Below are positions 1-8,775 of a DNA stretch of 52,348 nt, piece after piece (the stretch's first letter is position 1; each line of letters opens with the position of its first letter). The DNA is from Desulfosporosinus sp. UBA5188 (GTDB lineage Bacteria > Bacillota > Desulfitobacteriia > Desulfitobacteriales > Desulfitobacteriaceae). The notes under the pieces were generated by a model that made no database searches, was not told the DNA's origin, and was given only the letters and a program-made list of their open reading frames with translations. Location: contig DHWG01000069.1 in NCBI GenBank assembly GCA_002413075.1, forward strand, positions 2,119-54,466. The letters run 5' to 3'. Position numbers and translations under genes: made by a program.

Positions 1-162
1 AAGATTACAAATAGAACAGACCCCAAGGCGGGTAGAAACCCTAATATACAAAGCCACCCAACAGTTTTCGCTGGAGCTCTGTTTTCTAAGAGGATCACTT
101 TCCCAATTAACATCACCTGAAGGAAGCTTAATAACAACAGAATATTCCATATCATAACCCAT
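1..162 (-). CDS. Possible partial open frame at window edge, unknown product
   Basis: A stop-free minus-strand frame runs from an ATG at 162 to the window edge, 54 codons, beginning MGYDMEYSVVIKLPSGD. An AAGG lies just before a GTG-ATG pair. I recognise no family. It would be the start of a protein continuing outside the window, or only chance. No promoter or coupling supports it, so this is a weak call. Confidence 0.2.
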   Translation of the reverse strand, partial: MGYDMEYSVVIKLPSGDVNWESDPLRKQSSSENCWVALYIRVSTRLGVCSICNL

Positions 163-189
163 CACCGCCTTATCTTCCGCGCATAGTTA

Positions 190-228
190 ATACTAGTTAA
201 TTGACTCAATACAACGTTTAACTAGTAT
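190..228. repeat. 11-bp inverted repeat, possible operator or hairpin
   Basis: ATACTAGTTAA at 190-200 is matched by its exact reverse complement TTAACTAGTAT at 218-228, with a 17-base AT-rich spacer. It sits in the non-coding stretch between the cobD terminator and the partial frame at the window edge. It could be a regulator site or a stem-loop; nothing decides between them. Confidence 0.4.
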
Positions 229-253
229 GCACGTCTTCGGCTGATTTAAACTC

Positions 254-293
254 TATAACAAAGAGGAGCAATTTATTGCTCCTCTTTGTTATA
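254..293 (-). terminator. Terminator-like hairpin at the end of the cobalamin operon
   Basis: An 18-bp perfect stem (254-271 with 276-293) has a 4-base loop. The arm transcribed first is the last codons of cobD, and the TAA stop codon of cobD (273-275) lies in the loop. There is no long U tract after it on the minus strand, so it may act as an end-stabilising stem rather than a classical intrinsic terminator. Its place after the last operon gene fits either role. Confidence 0.6.
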
Positions 294-1358
294 ATAGGTT
301 TTTAAGCCGTCAATAAGCCGCTGCATGACGAAGATGTCTTTAATGGCAACCCGAATGAATTGACCCTGAAGTCCTGTAAAATTTGCACAGTCACGCACAA
401 GAATCCCAAGCCGTCCAAGATGTTGGATGAGTTCTTTTGACGTATGATTTAAAATTTCGATCAGAGCGAAATTTACAGTAGTAGGCCATAGCCGTAAGTG
501 TTTGAAAGCATAAAGCCTAAATTCCTGATAAAAGAACGATTTACTCTCACTAAGTTTTATCCGAACGTCCGTTGCAAACTTCAAATTATTAAGGGCCGCA
601 ATCCCTGCGTGCTGTGCAAGAACATTTACCGACCAAGGATCTCTGTATTGCTCGAAAGTATCAAGTAAAGACTTATGTGCAAACACTGTGCCCAAACGCA
701 AACCTGGCAAACTGTAAAACTTCGTCAAGGAGTATAAAACAATGAGGTGTTCGTTCGTTTCTAGATCAGTGCGAGCCGACTGGCGTAGCTCGTCGGGGAG
801 AAAATCAAGAAAAGACTCATCGAAGAGAATTCGACAGCCTAGTTCTTTAGTCAGTCGAAGGATTCGTGCAAACAGATCTTTAGCAAGGTAACTACCCGTC
901 GGATTATGGGGGGAACAGAGAAAAAGCAAGTCACACCCCTGAAGGAATTCTCTCCACAGTGCTTCATCCCATTGCATGTACTTGGTCCAACCTTCAGGGC
1001 CTAGAGGTATATAGCTTACTTCAGCCCCTACAGAACGCGCTGCCCGTTCGTACTCACTAAAGGTCGGGAGTGGGATGGCCACTTTTTTCGGTTTTAACGC
1101 TTGTACGATCGTGAAGATTAAGTCACCGGCCCCATTTCCTACCATGATCGAATCGGTCGGTATTTGAAGATGGTTGGAAAGTGATTGTCTTAAGGCGTAG
1201 CTCTCAGGATCTGGATAGTTAACAATATCTACCAATCCCTGTTGAATAGAAGCCCAAACCTCTGGTGGTGGTCCAAACGGATTAATATTTGCCGAAAGGT
1301 CGATAAATGTGGCCAAACTATATAATTCTTGCGCTCTTCGTAGATTACCGCCGTGCAT
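273..1358 (-). CDS. cobD: L-threonine-O-3-phosphate decarboxylase (aminotransferase fold)
   Basis: This 361-residue PLP enzyme of the class I/II aminotransferase fold opens with MHGGNLRRAQ and LSANINPFGPP, typical of CobD/CobC and histidinol-phosphate aminotransferase-like proteins. The PLP lysine is in YSLTKFYSLPGLRLG (about K213), and SPHNPTG is the substrate/PLP loop. CobD decarboxylates threonine phosphate to (R)-1-amino-2-propanol phosphate, the linker CbiB attaches to cobyric acid. It follows the pduX-like kinase by 4 bases, which would supply threonine phosphate. HisC is the main alternative by fold, but the cobalamin context and N-terminus favour CobD. It is the last gene of the operon. 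Confidence 0.9.
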   Translation of the reverse strand: MHGGNLRRAQELYSLATFIDLSANINPFGPPPEVWASIQQGLVDIVNYPDPESYALRQSLSNHLQIPTDSIMVGNGAGDLIFTIVQALKPKKVAIPLPTFSEYERAARSVGAEVSYIPLGPEGWTKYMQWDEALWREFLQGCDLLFLCSPHNPTGSYLAKDLFARILRLTKELGCRILFDESFLDFLPDELRQSARTDLETNEHLIVLYSLTKFYSLPGLRLGTVFAHKSLLDTFEQYRDPWSVNVLAQHAGIAALNNLKFATDVRIKLSESKSFFYQEFRLYAFKHLRLWPTTVNFALIEILNHTSKELIQHLGRLGILVRDCANFTGLQGQFIRVAIKDIFVMQRLIDGLKTYYNKEEQ

Positions 1359-1362
1359 GCTT

Positions 1363-2283
1363 TCACCCCGTATTTTCAGTTACTGCCGTCTTTGTTATCA
1401 TGATTCCGCCAGAATGGCTGTGGAAGAGATCAAGGTACGCAGGTATAAATCTTTGACGTGCTTCATGTCGCAGGTTTTTGCATGCCTCCTGCCTGGAGAA
1501 GCTATCTAAGGGGAAGACTCCCGCTAGCAGTGTACCACTATGGGCAGAAACGACCCCGAGTCCTCCCTTCTTAAGGACCCAGGTCACGAAGGACTCAAAC
1601 TGCATTTTCCGATTGATCTCCAAATTGCATCGTGCACTGATTGTCCCAGCTACCGCTAATTTTTCTAAATCGATTTGAGCTATACCTTCAAGCGCTAAGA
1701 GATAGGCCCTAGCAATTTCGCCTTCATAACGGCGATAATGTTCCGTTAATCCGGGTCTAGCATTAAAGATTCTTGTATCGATCGCTCCACCCCAATCTAA
1801 AGCGAGAAAGAGCGCGGGGACCGAAGGGCCGAGCATACGATGCTTATGCCTTACCACATGTTCTATCTCCGTAATTCCTGGGAACATGACACTGTCGCTC
1901 GGCTCAATCCGTAAAGCTAAATCTGCCAAGCGCTCAGGAACGGGATCTTCTCCTAAGGCAATCAAGGCGGCTGCAGCTACGGCAGTAATGTCAGCGGTTG
2001 AGCTGGCCATTCCTTTCCCCTCTGGAAGCTGCTCTAGAAATTCCACCTTACCGCTTAAGTCTGGAAGGCCTAAATCTTCCTGGAGCAATTCCAGCACCTG
2101 TAAAGCTTTTGTTTTGTGGAGAGGAAGATCCCAACCTGTGGCGTTCATGTTCAGAGACACCCTAACTTCAGAAAAACGATCAATCGGACAATCCACCAGA
2201 AAGGGGATTCCGTTTCTAGCCCCTTGTACCCATTCTCCACACGTCCCAGGACATCTGACCAACCCTATCGTGCGGTCCATCAT
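1363..2283 (-). CDS. pduX: PduX-like L-threonine kinase (GHMP family)
   Basis: 306 residues with the GHMP-kinase ATP loop LPEGKGMASSTADIT (about residues 86-100) and an N-terminal CPGTCGEWVQG segment found in PduX-type proteins. PduX phosphorylates L-threonine to threonine phosphate, the substrate of CobD, which is encoded directly downstream. Its ATG overlaps the cbiA stop codon (ATGATG/TGA), with AGGAG upstream, so the two are translationally coupled. The GHMP assignment is clear; substrate threonine is inferred from the cbiA-pduX-cobD neighbourhood. Confidence 0.85.
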   Translation of the reverse strand: MMDRTIGLVRCPGTCGEWVQGARNGIPFLVDCPIDRFSEVRVSLNMNATGWDLPLHKTKALQVLELLQEDLGLPDLSGKVEFLEQLPEGKGMASSTADITAVAAAALIALGEDPVPERLADLALRIEPSDSVMFPGITEIEHVVRHKHRMLGPSVPALFLALDWGGAIDTRIFNARPGLTEHYRRYEGEIARAYLLALEGIAQIDLEKLAVAGTISARCNLEINRKMQFESFVTWVLKKGGLGVVSAHSGTLLAGVFPLDSFSRQEACKNLRHEARQRFIPAYLDLFHSHSGGIMITKTAVTENTG

Positions 2284-3656
2284 ACGTCAATTCTCCTAGA
2301 ACGTGATGAAAACCAATTCTCAAGTAACTCAGATTGTCCTGAAAAATGCAGATGAAGATAGGAGGCAACGATATTATCCTGGGCATATCCCTCCATCCGA
2401 GCCGATTGATCCCCTTTAAACAACTCATAGGCGGGCGGAAATTCTTGATCAAAGATGACGCGTGAATAATGAAATTCATGCCCTTGAACCGTTGTGCCTC
2501 GTGGGCCTAAAAAAGTATCTTCATGCAAAACTCCTCGTCGATATCCTATGCCCTGTAAGCGTGTTGTCATTTCTGCTTTCATGGGAATGAGACCAGCTAA
2601 GGGGAATTCTCTTCCTTCAAAATCCGTGATAGACCTACCTAGGTACATATACCCTCCACATTCTGCATAGACCGGTTTACCACTTGCCGCATAAGAGCGA
2701 AGGGAGTCCAGGAAGGTAAGGTTTTTACTCAAACGGTTAAGATGCAGCTCTGGAAATCCCCCTCCGATGAAAATACCGTCAAGGTCAGGTGGGAGTGTCA
2801 TGTCGTGCAAAGGGCTAAATGGTACAACTATGAAATTCATGCGTTTGGCCAAGTCTAATGCATCTTGATAGTAAAAAAGAAAGGCCTCATCCAGTGCCAA
2901 GCCTAACCTGAATTTATTCTCTTGAACCTTCGGTTGAGACGATCTTGGGACCAAGAAAGATTCGTCGAGATCGGGGGCACCGAGCATAATTCGTTCAACT
3001 TGCTCCAAATCGATGTGTTTAGAAACAAGCTGTGAGAGCGTATCAATAAAGCCCTCTAAGAGTCCACCTTCTCCCACCGGAACCAATCCCAAATGTCGCT
3101 CTGGAAGGTGTAGCGCCGCTTCTTTTGGGAGAACTCCGAGGACAGGAATCTGAATTTCATTGAGGGCCTCTCTGAGTATCTTTTCCTGGGCAGAAGATTT
3201 TACGCGGTTAAGGATAACGCCTTGAAGATTTACTGCAGGATCATAAGTATTAAATCCGTGAACTAAGGCGGCTACGCTGCGTGACATCGAGGACGCATCA
3301 ACAATGAGAATAATGGGAGCCTGAAGGAGTTTAGCCACATCAGCGGTACTTCCAAAGCCAGCGGTTCCGCTCATACCATCAAACATGCCCATGACACCCT
3401 CAATCACGGCCCAACGCTCCCCAATATTTTGAGCAAAGACCGAAGGGAGCTGCTCACCGAGAAGCCAGCGATCAAGATTGCGGGACGCCAACCCCGTCGC
3501 TGCAGCATGGTAACTAGGGTCGATGTAATCTGGACCCACCTTGTACCCTTGGATTGACCGCTTCCGTTTTTTCAAAGCCGCCATTAGGCCAGTAGCTAGC
3601 GTTGTTTTTCCAACGCCACTATGCGTTCCCGCTATGACAAGACGAGGAATCTTCAT
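2280..3656 (-). CDS. cbiA: Cobyrinate a,c-diamide synthase, glutamine-hydrolysing
   Basis: 458 residues, the normal CbiA/CobB length. The N-terminal dethiobiotin-synthetase-like domain starts with the P-loop GTHSGVGKTTLATG (residues 10-23). The C-terminal class I glutamine amidotransferase domain has its nucleophile in YAECGGYMYLG (C333) and GHEFHYSR near the end. The enzyme amidates the a and c side chains of cob(II)yrinate using glutamine and ATP. It lies 23 bases after cbiB and overlaps the pduX-like gene by 4 bases. Confidence 0.96.
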   Translation of the reverse strand: MKIPRLVIAGTHSGVGKTTLATGLMAALKKRKRSIQGYKVGPDYIDPSYHAAATGLASRNLDRWLLGEQLPSVFAQNIGERWAVIEGVMGMFDGMSGTAGFGSTADVAKLLQAPIILIVDASSMSRSVAALVHGFNTYDPAVNLQGVILNRVKSSAQEKILREALNEIQIPVLGVLPKEAALHLPERHLGLVPVGEGGLLEGFIDTLSQLVSKHIDLEQVERIMLGAPDLDESFLVPRSSQPKVQENKFRLGLALDEAFLFYYQDALDLAKRMNFIVVPFSPLHDMTLPPDLDGIFIGGGFPELHLNRLSKNLTFLDSLRSYAASGKPVYAECGGYMYLGRSITDFEGREFPLAGLIPMKAEMTTRLQGIGYRRGVLHEDTFLGPRGTTVQGHEFHYSRVIFDQEFPPAYELFKGDQSARMEGYAQDNIVASYLHLHFSGQSELLENWFSSRSRRIDV

Positions 3657-3679
3657 GCTGTTCTCCCTCCTTTAAAAGT

Positions 3680-4618
3680 TCAGACCACGAAAGCTATTAT
3701 AAGAGCTGGCAAAAGCGATAACCAGGTTGCAGTACGCACCAGAGAACGACAATGAGCAATGTCCGAGGCGTTCACAGGATGCAGCAAATCTCCCATTTCT
3801 GCCCGGTGATGAGGCTGACCCTCATAAACATTGATGCCGCCTAGACGAACGCCTAGTAACCCAGCGACAACACTTTCCGGATGACCGCCGTTTGGACTGG
3901 GATGACCTGAAGCATCCCGTTTCCATATTCGATAAGACTGGAGAACCGGCATCTGCCTCAGCCAGCCTGCTATCAGTAAAAGAAGGACCGATAATCGTGC
4001 TGGCACGTAATTCGCCCAATCATCCGTTCGGGCAGAGAACCAACCAAACTCCTCATAGCGATCGTTTCGGTAACCGATCATCGAATCCAGCGTACTAATT
4101 GCTTTGAACGCCATCGCTAGAGGAGCGCCCCCAAGTGCAGCATATAAAAGTGGCGATAAGATCCCATCGACGAAGTTTTCGGCGAGAGTTTCGATCGTTC
4201 CTCTGACAATCTCACCTTCAGTAAGATTGTCAGTATCTCTACTAACCAACCAAGAAAGACGATGCCGAGCCTCACTTAAATCGTCGTTTTTTAGAGGGAT
4301 TATAACACTTTGTCCCGCATCTAAAAGCGATTTACCGGCCAAGGAAGTAAAGATAAAATAAGCACTCACACCTAGACCCAAGACAGGATGAATCGCACTT
4401 GCTCCAAAAACTGTAGCCCACGTGAGTAGATAAGTTCCTCCGACTACCAGGCAGGTTAGAAGCACTCCACTGCGGCGACGTGCCACTGCAGTTCCCAGAT
4501 TAAGGTGACGCTCTAGATAGGCAATGACGTTTCCAATGCCCACGACAGGATGGGGCCAGCGTCGGGGATCCCCCAGGAGTTGGTCGAGAAGAAATCCGAT
4601 CAGTACAGAATACATCAT
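3680..4618 (-). CDS. cbiB: Adenosylcobinamide-phosphate synthase, integral membrane
   Basis: 312 residues, hydrophobic with several membrane spans (around 1-20, 50-90, 150-170, 205-225, 290-312). The family signatures GFLLDQLLGDPRRWPHPVVG at the start and GYRNDRYEEFGWFSARTDD in the middle are present. CbiB joins aminopropanol phosphate to adenosylcobyric acid at the membrane. It starts two bases after the cbiP stop. The substrates come from cbiP upstream and cobD downstream in the same operon. Confidence 0.96.
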   Translation of the reverse strand: MMYSVLIGFLLDQLLGDPRRWPHPVVGIGNVIAYLERHLNLGTAVARRRSGVLLTCLVVGGTYLLTWATVFGASAIHPVLGLGVSAYFIFTSLAGKSLLDAGQSVIIPLKNDDLSEARHRLSWLVSRDTDNLTEGEIVRGTIETLAENFVDGILSPLLYAALGGAPLAMAFKAISTLDSMIGYRNDRYEEFGWFSARTDDWANYVPARLSVLLLLIAGWLRQMPVLQSYRIWKRDASGHPSPNGGHPESVVAGLLGVRLGGINVYEGQPHHRAEMGDLLHPVNASDIAHCRSLVRTATWLSLLPALIIAFVV

Positions 4619-4619
4619 G

Positions 4620-6176
4620 TTAATTTACCCGGTCGGAGCCTAACCCCATTATAGTACGAACACGTTCAATATCCACACTTTGGCGGACCAAATCCGCTAA
4701 CTCATTAAACGCCGATTCACGAAGCGCTGCCTGTGAAAGTGACGCTTCTACTGGTCTGAGCTGGCCTCTGCGCTGCCAAAGCCATATCAAGAGTGCCGTC
4801 CGTAAACCGTCATTATCAAAGATCCCATGTAAGTACGTTCCATACGAGTTACCCGCTTGCAAACCATCTGTGTAGGAGACTCCATTCGAGGTCAAGTTGA
4901 ACAACGGCGACTGTCCTTTGTCCATTGTGGAGCGCCCCATATGAATCTCATAACCTACAACTGATTCTCCGGTACAAGCGGTAAAAAAGCCTTGCTCTGC
5001 AAGAATCGTCCCCTTACTCTGAACGGTATGTTTCTGTGGCTCAAATTCTGTGACCATCGGCAAAATACCGAGCCCAATCATCTCTTCAAGCTCTGACTCT
5101 GTATGCAATGGATCCATCACTAAGCGTCCCATCATCTGGTACCCTCCGCAAATCCCAATCAGTGGAACCTCTTGCTCACAAAGTGCCTGAACCTGCGCCC
5201 CTAAACCGCTCTCATGAAGAAAACGTAAATCGGCAAGGGTATTTTTACTGCCTGGCAGGATCACAAGATCTGGTTTCCCTAGATTCGCAACCTCACTAAC
5301 ATAGCGCACAGAGACATCCGTTTCATCCTGAAGCGCATCAAAGTCTGTAAAGTTAGAAAGATACGGGAATCGAATGACCGCAATGTCCAATTGTTCTGAG
5401 GAGGAAACGGAGGGTTTCTCATCGGCTTCACTGATGGCTACAGAATCTTCATCAGGAATGCGTATTTTAAAATAGGGGACGACTCCAAGCACTGGAATGC
5501 CTGTTCTTTCTTCCATAAAGTCTAAAGCCGGTTGAAGAAGCGCCAGTTCACCACGAAACTTATTAAAAATAATTCCTTTAATCAAAGCTCGTTCCTCGGG
5601 TTCTACTAATTCCAAGGTCCCCACAACAGCAGCTAAAGCCCCACCGCGGTCGATGTCTGCTACCAACAGCACGGGTGAATTGGCCTCCAAAGCCACTCGC
5701 ATATTGACAATGTCGTTCGATTTAAGATTAACTTCTGCGGGACTCCCAGCCCCTTCAATCACGACGACCTCGAAGTCATCGAGCAGCCCATGCAGGGCAT
5801 CCTTTACAAACGGCCAGGTCATTCGTTGATATTCACCGTGATAACGCAAGGCCGTCACATTTCCCTGAGACTGACCCATAATGACGACTTGGGAACCTGT
5901 AGGACCACTTGGTTTTAGTAAAATGGGGTTCATACGCACTTCAGGCTCAACTCCTGCTGCTTGAGCCTGAACCACCTGTGCTCTCCCCATCTCTCCACCT
6001 GTTGCTGTCACATAAGAGTTAAGGGCCATATTCTGCGCTTTAAAGGGACTGACTAGATAACCTTCTTGGTAAAATATCCTGCAAAACGCAGCAGCCAGAA
6101 CGCTTTTTCCAACACTGGAAGAGGTCCCTTGGATCATGAGTTTTGCAGCGACCTTTTTATTAGAAGACACAATCAT
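4620..6176 (-). CDS. cbiP: Cobyric acid synthase (glutamine-hydrolysing)
   Basis: About 518 residues. The N-terminal P-loop domain has MIQGTSSSVGKSVLAAAF, and the C-terminal amidotransferase domain has its nucleophile Cys in LIGICGGYQMMG (about C343) and a catalytic His in YGTYLHGIFDND. It amidates side chains b, d, e and g of adenosylcobyrinate a,c-diamide. The frame is open up to 6206, but ATG at 6176 (MIVSSNKKV) has GGAAG seven bases before it; a GTG at 6170 behind GGAGG is an alternative. The upstream extension would overlap cbiC. Confidence 0.95.
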   Translation of the reverse strand: MIVSSNKKVAAKLMIQGTSSSVGKSVLAAAFCRIFYQEGYLVSPFKAQNMALNSYVTATGGEMGRAQVVQAQAAGVEPEVRMNPILLKPSGPTGSQVVIMGQSQGNVTALRYHGEYQRMTWPFVKDALHGLLDDFEVVVIEGAGSPAEVNLKSNDIVNMRVALEANSPVLLVADIDRGGALAAVVGTLELVEPEERALIKGIIFNKFRGELALLQPALDFMEERTGIPVLGVVPYFKIRIPDEDSVAISEADEKPSVSSSEQLDIAVIRFPYLSNFTDFDALQDETDVSVRYVSEVANLGKPDLVILPGSKNTLADLRFLHESGLGAQVQALCEQEVPLIGICGGYQMMGRLVMDPLHTESELEEMIGLGILPMVTEFEPQKHTVQSKGTILAEQGFFTACTGESVVGYEIHMGRSTMDKGQSPLFNLTSNGVSYTDGLQAGNSYGTYLHGIFDNDGLRTALLIWLWQRRGQLRPVEASLSQAALRESAFNELADLVRQSVDIERVRTIMGLGSDRVN

Positions 6177-6195
6177 ACCTCCACTTCCTAAAATG

Positions 6196-6834
6196 CTAGA
6201 GAGCAAGTTGCTTTAAAGCGGTATAAATTAACGCATTAACTACCGTCGCTGCGAGTGGGCTTCCCCCACGCGTTCCTAGTACCGTAATTGACGGCAGGGA
6301 TTGACGTTCCCACAGTAAATCCTTCGACTCTTTAGCCCCGACAAAACCGACCGGTATACCTATAATCAAGGCAGGACGTGTTTCTGGATTCTCCGCTAAA
6401 CGTAAGACTTCAAGCAAGGCAGTTGGCGCATTACCAATCGCTACAATCGATCCCCGTAGACTCTCTGGATGCATTCGAAAGGCTGTCATTGAGCGGGTTA
6501 TACCCCATTCTTTGGCCTGTTCAGCAACTCCAGGGGCATTAAGAAAACTTTGCACGGTTCCGCCCAAAGATTTAAGTTTTTCTTTAGCAATACCTGCCCG
6601 AACCATCTCAACATCTGTAATGACGTTCGCACCCTCTTTCAGAGCCTTGAGCCCGCAAGCGATCGCCTGAGAATGAATCGCTATGGCTTGTTCTAGAGAT
6701 GGATCTCCACTAGTATGAATCAATCGTTCCACGACGGGGAATTCATCCTCTGCCCATAGGCGGGTTAAACCTGCCCGAATAATGCACATACTTTGTGTCT
6801 CGATTTGTCCCGGATCGAAGATGAATTCGGTCAT
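6196..6834 (-). CDS. cbiC: Precorrin-8X / cobalt-precorrin-8 methylmutase
   Basis: 212 residues, the usual CbiC/CobH size. The catalytic His is in VERLIHTSGDPSLEQAI (H40). The conserved glycine-rich stretches AIGNAPTALLEVLRL and GIPVGFVGAKESKDLL follow. The enzyme moves a methyl group from C11 to C12 to give cobyrinate. Its ATG overlaps the cbiX stop in an ATGA. Confidence 0.96.
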   Translation of the reverse strand: MTEFIFDPGQIETQSMCIIRAGLTRLWAEDEFPVVERLIHTSGDPSLEQAIAIHSQAIACGLKALKEGANVITDVEMVRAGIAKEKLKSLGGTVQSFLNAPGVAEQAKEWGITRSMTAFRMHPESLRGSIVAIGNAPTALLEVLRLAENPETRPALIIGIPVGFVGAKESKDLLWERQSLPSITVLGTRGGSPLAATVVNALIYTALKQLAL

Positions 6835-7199
6835 GCTTTCACGGCCTCCTTGATTCGAAGGCTAGCCAGCTTCGCGATACCGTCATCCGCTCCCAACTCT
6901 TGTGTGAATATAATTTCAACGTTCGGATGTTGTTCGCGAATTTCACGCAATTCTTCATGGATATCCACGGTCACGTGAATTCCTCGAAAAAGAAAAAGCG
7001 GCATCACGACAATCCGCAAGGCACCTTCCAAAATTTTTGCTTCTACCGCTTCAGGAAGACTGGGTTTGCCATGAGCCATATATGCTGGCGTTACGGTTTC
7101 TCCCAAAATGTGACTCACCTTTTGAGCGACGTCCAATAGTCCTTGGTTTGCCTCTGCACGACGGCTACCGTGTCCTAAAATTATGATCTCTGATTTCAT
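6831..7199 (-). CDS. cbiX: Sirohydrochlorin cobaltochelatase, short form
   Basis: 122 residues, the half-length single-domain CbiX type that works as a homodimer. The metal-site histidines are in IILGHGSRR (H10) and FRGIHVTVDI (H75). It inserts cobalt into sirohydrochlorin, the step that commits to the early-cobalt (anaerobic) route. It overlaps both neighbours by ATGA. A related short chelatase could use another metal (SirB/CfbA-like), but the operon argues for cobalt. Confidence 0.9.
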   Translation of the reverse strand: MKSEIIILGHGSRRAEANQGLLDVAQKVSHILGETVTPAYMAHGKPSLPEAVEAKILEGALRIVVMPLFLFRGIHVTVDIHEELREIREQHPNVEIIFTQELGADDGIAKLASLRIKEAVKA

Positions 7200-7954
7200 A
7201 GTATCTCCTCCAAATGCTTAATAAACTGGGATAGTGAACTATCTTGCCCATCAGTCATCGGTCGTTTTAGAATAACTAACGGAATGTTTAAATGTTGGCA
7301 GGCTTGCACTTTTTCAAGGGTTCCTCCCACTTTGCCACTCTCTTTGGTGACCACAACGTCGATCTTCAATTGCTTACACATCGCTTCATCCCACTCTTGG
7401 GAAAAAGGTCCTTGTGCCGCTATGATTTGATTGGGTTTAAAACCTAAGTGTTCACAACGTGCTAACACCTCAGAGGTGGGTAGAACGCGAATAAAGAGAT
7501 TTTTTTCTTGCGAAGAAAGAAGTGATACCCACTCAGGCAAGACATTGCTTCCAGTCGTGAGCAAGATACGTTGCCCTAGCTCTGCAGCGATAAGTGCTGC
7601 ATTAGCAATGTTAGCGGCCCAATGAATCAGGGGATGATTTTCCAGTTCTAGCGAAGAACGGTGCCATGGCAGGTAAGGTATTGATCGTTCTTCGCAGGCC
7701 GCTTTTGCGAGTTCTTTCACCCGTAATGCGTAGGGATGGGTGGCATCCACAATGGCTGCAAACCCTCCATCCACTAAAAGTTCTACCATACTCTGAGCAT
7801 CCATGGCTCCAGAACGTACTTGGAGACCTTGTTCTTGAGCTAAATCTGCACCATAAGAGGTCAGTGTTGAAACTAGAATATCATGACCACGTCTCTTTAG
7901 GGCAGCCGCTAGTTCTCGGCCATCCTCTGTACCGGCCAGGACTAAGAGTTTCAC
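7196..7954 (-). CDS. cbiJ: Cobalt-precorrin-6A reductase
   Basis: 252 residues of the CobK/CbiJ family. The N-terminus MKLLVLAGTEDGRELAAAL is the family's nucleotide-binding start, followed by VDATHPYALRVKELAKAACE, and VVTKESGKVGGTLEKV near residue 210. It reduces a ring double bond of cobalt-precorrin-6A with NAD(P)H. It overlaps cbiH and cbiX by 4 bases on either side. Confidence 0.93.
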   Translation of the reverse strand: MKLLVLAGTEDGRELAAALKRRGHDILVSTLTSYGADLAQEQGLQVRSGAMDAQSMVELLVDGGFAAIVDATHPYALRVKELAKAACEERSIPYLPWHRSSLELENHPLIHWAANIANAALIAAELGQRILLTTGSNVLPEWVSLLSSQEKNLFIRVLPTSEVLARCEHLGFKPNQIIAAQGPFSQEWDEAMCKQLKIDVVVTKESGKVGGTLEKVQACQHLNIPLVILKRPMTDGQDSSLSQFIKHLEEIL

Positions 7955-8775
7955 AGCATGTACCCTCGAGGAGTCACCATATAAGGTCCGAGCATACGAG
8001 TTTGAGAGTTCCCGATAATTACGGTGGTCAGCATGTCTATTGGATGATTGGTGAAATCAGCAAGGGTCGTGATTTGTACGCTGGAATCCTCACCCCGTAG
8101 TGCCTCACGAACAAGGCCAACTGGGGTTTCTGGACTACGGAAGCGCAGAAGGATCTCACGTGTCGTCTCAATGTGTTGCGTACGGGTTTTACTTTTCGGA
8201 TTATAAATAGCCAGGATAAAATCTCCTTCAGCAGCTAAGCGCACACGTTTCTCAATGACGTCCCAAGGGGTTAAGAGATCACTTAGGCTTATCACGGCAA
8301 AGTCGTGCATTAAAGGGGCCCCAAGCATGGAAGCCGCTGCACTGGCCGCGGTAACTCCCGGAATGATCTCTAGAGGAAGGTCAAGAAGACCTTCTTGATC
8401 AAGGCACTCAATTAGAATACCCGCCATACCGTAAACCCCAGCATCTCCACTACTAATAACGGCGACACGGTGGCCCTCGGCGGCTAAACGTATTCCTTCT
8501 CGGCAACGGTCAATTTCTTGACGCATGCCAGTCGCTACAATTTGTTGATGCGTTAATAACGGTCGAATAAGTTCTATGTAGGTTTTATAGCCAACGATGA
8601 ATTCGGCTTCATTTAAGACTGACTGAACCCGTGCGGTCATATGTTCAGGGTCTCCGGGCCCGATGCCCACGACAAAGAGTTTTCCAGACTGATTGCTACT
8701 GTGACCCCCCGCCCCTTGAACTTGGACAGAATTAGCTGTCCCTTTTGAGTTCCCAGCAAGCTCGCTGCTTCGCAT
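7951..8775 (-). CDS. cbiH: Cobalt-precorrin-3B C17-methyltransferase
   Basis: SAM-dependent tetrapyrrole methylase. The core starts at KLFVVGIGPGDPEHMTARV (about residue 32), with SSGDAGVYGMAG and IYNPKSKTRTQH later. It methylates C17 and contracts the ring. The only usable start is ATG 8775, with AGGAG ten bases upstream; it gives about 31 unconserved N-terminal residues and a 139-base out-of-frame overlap with cbiG. No ATG, GTG or TTG lies between that start and the conserved core. The arrangement looks like a CbiG-CbiH fusion broken by a one-base slip (see findings). Confidence 0.92.
   Translation of the reverse strand: MRSSELAGNSKGTANSVQVQGAGGHSSNQSGKLFVVGIGPGDPEHMTARVQSVLNEAEFIVGYKTYIELIRPLLTHQQIVATGMRQEIDRCREGIRLAAEGHRVAVISSGDAGVYGMAGILIECLDQEGLLDLPLEIIPGVTAASAAASMLGAPLMHDFAVISLSDLLTPWDVIEKRVRLAAEGDFILAIYNPKSKTRTQHIETTREILLRFRSPETPVGLVREALRGEDSSVQITTLADFTNHPIDMLTTVIIGNSQTRMLGPYMVTPRGYML

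Noticed and set aside
1886..2299. 137-codon plus-strand frame over the pduX-like gene
   Set aside because: It is antisense to a clear GHMP kinase and low in complexity (Ser/Lys-rich); no ribosome site.
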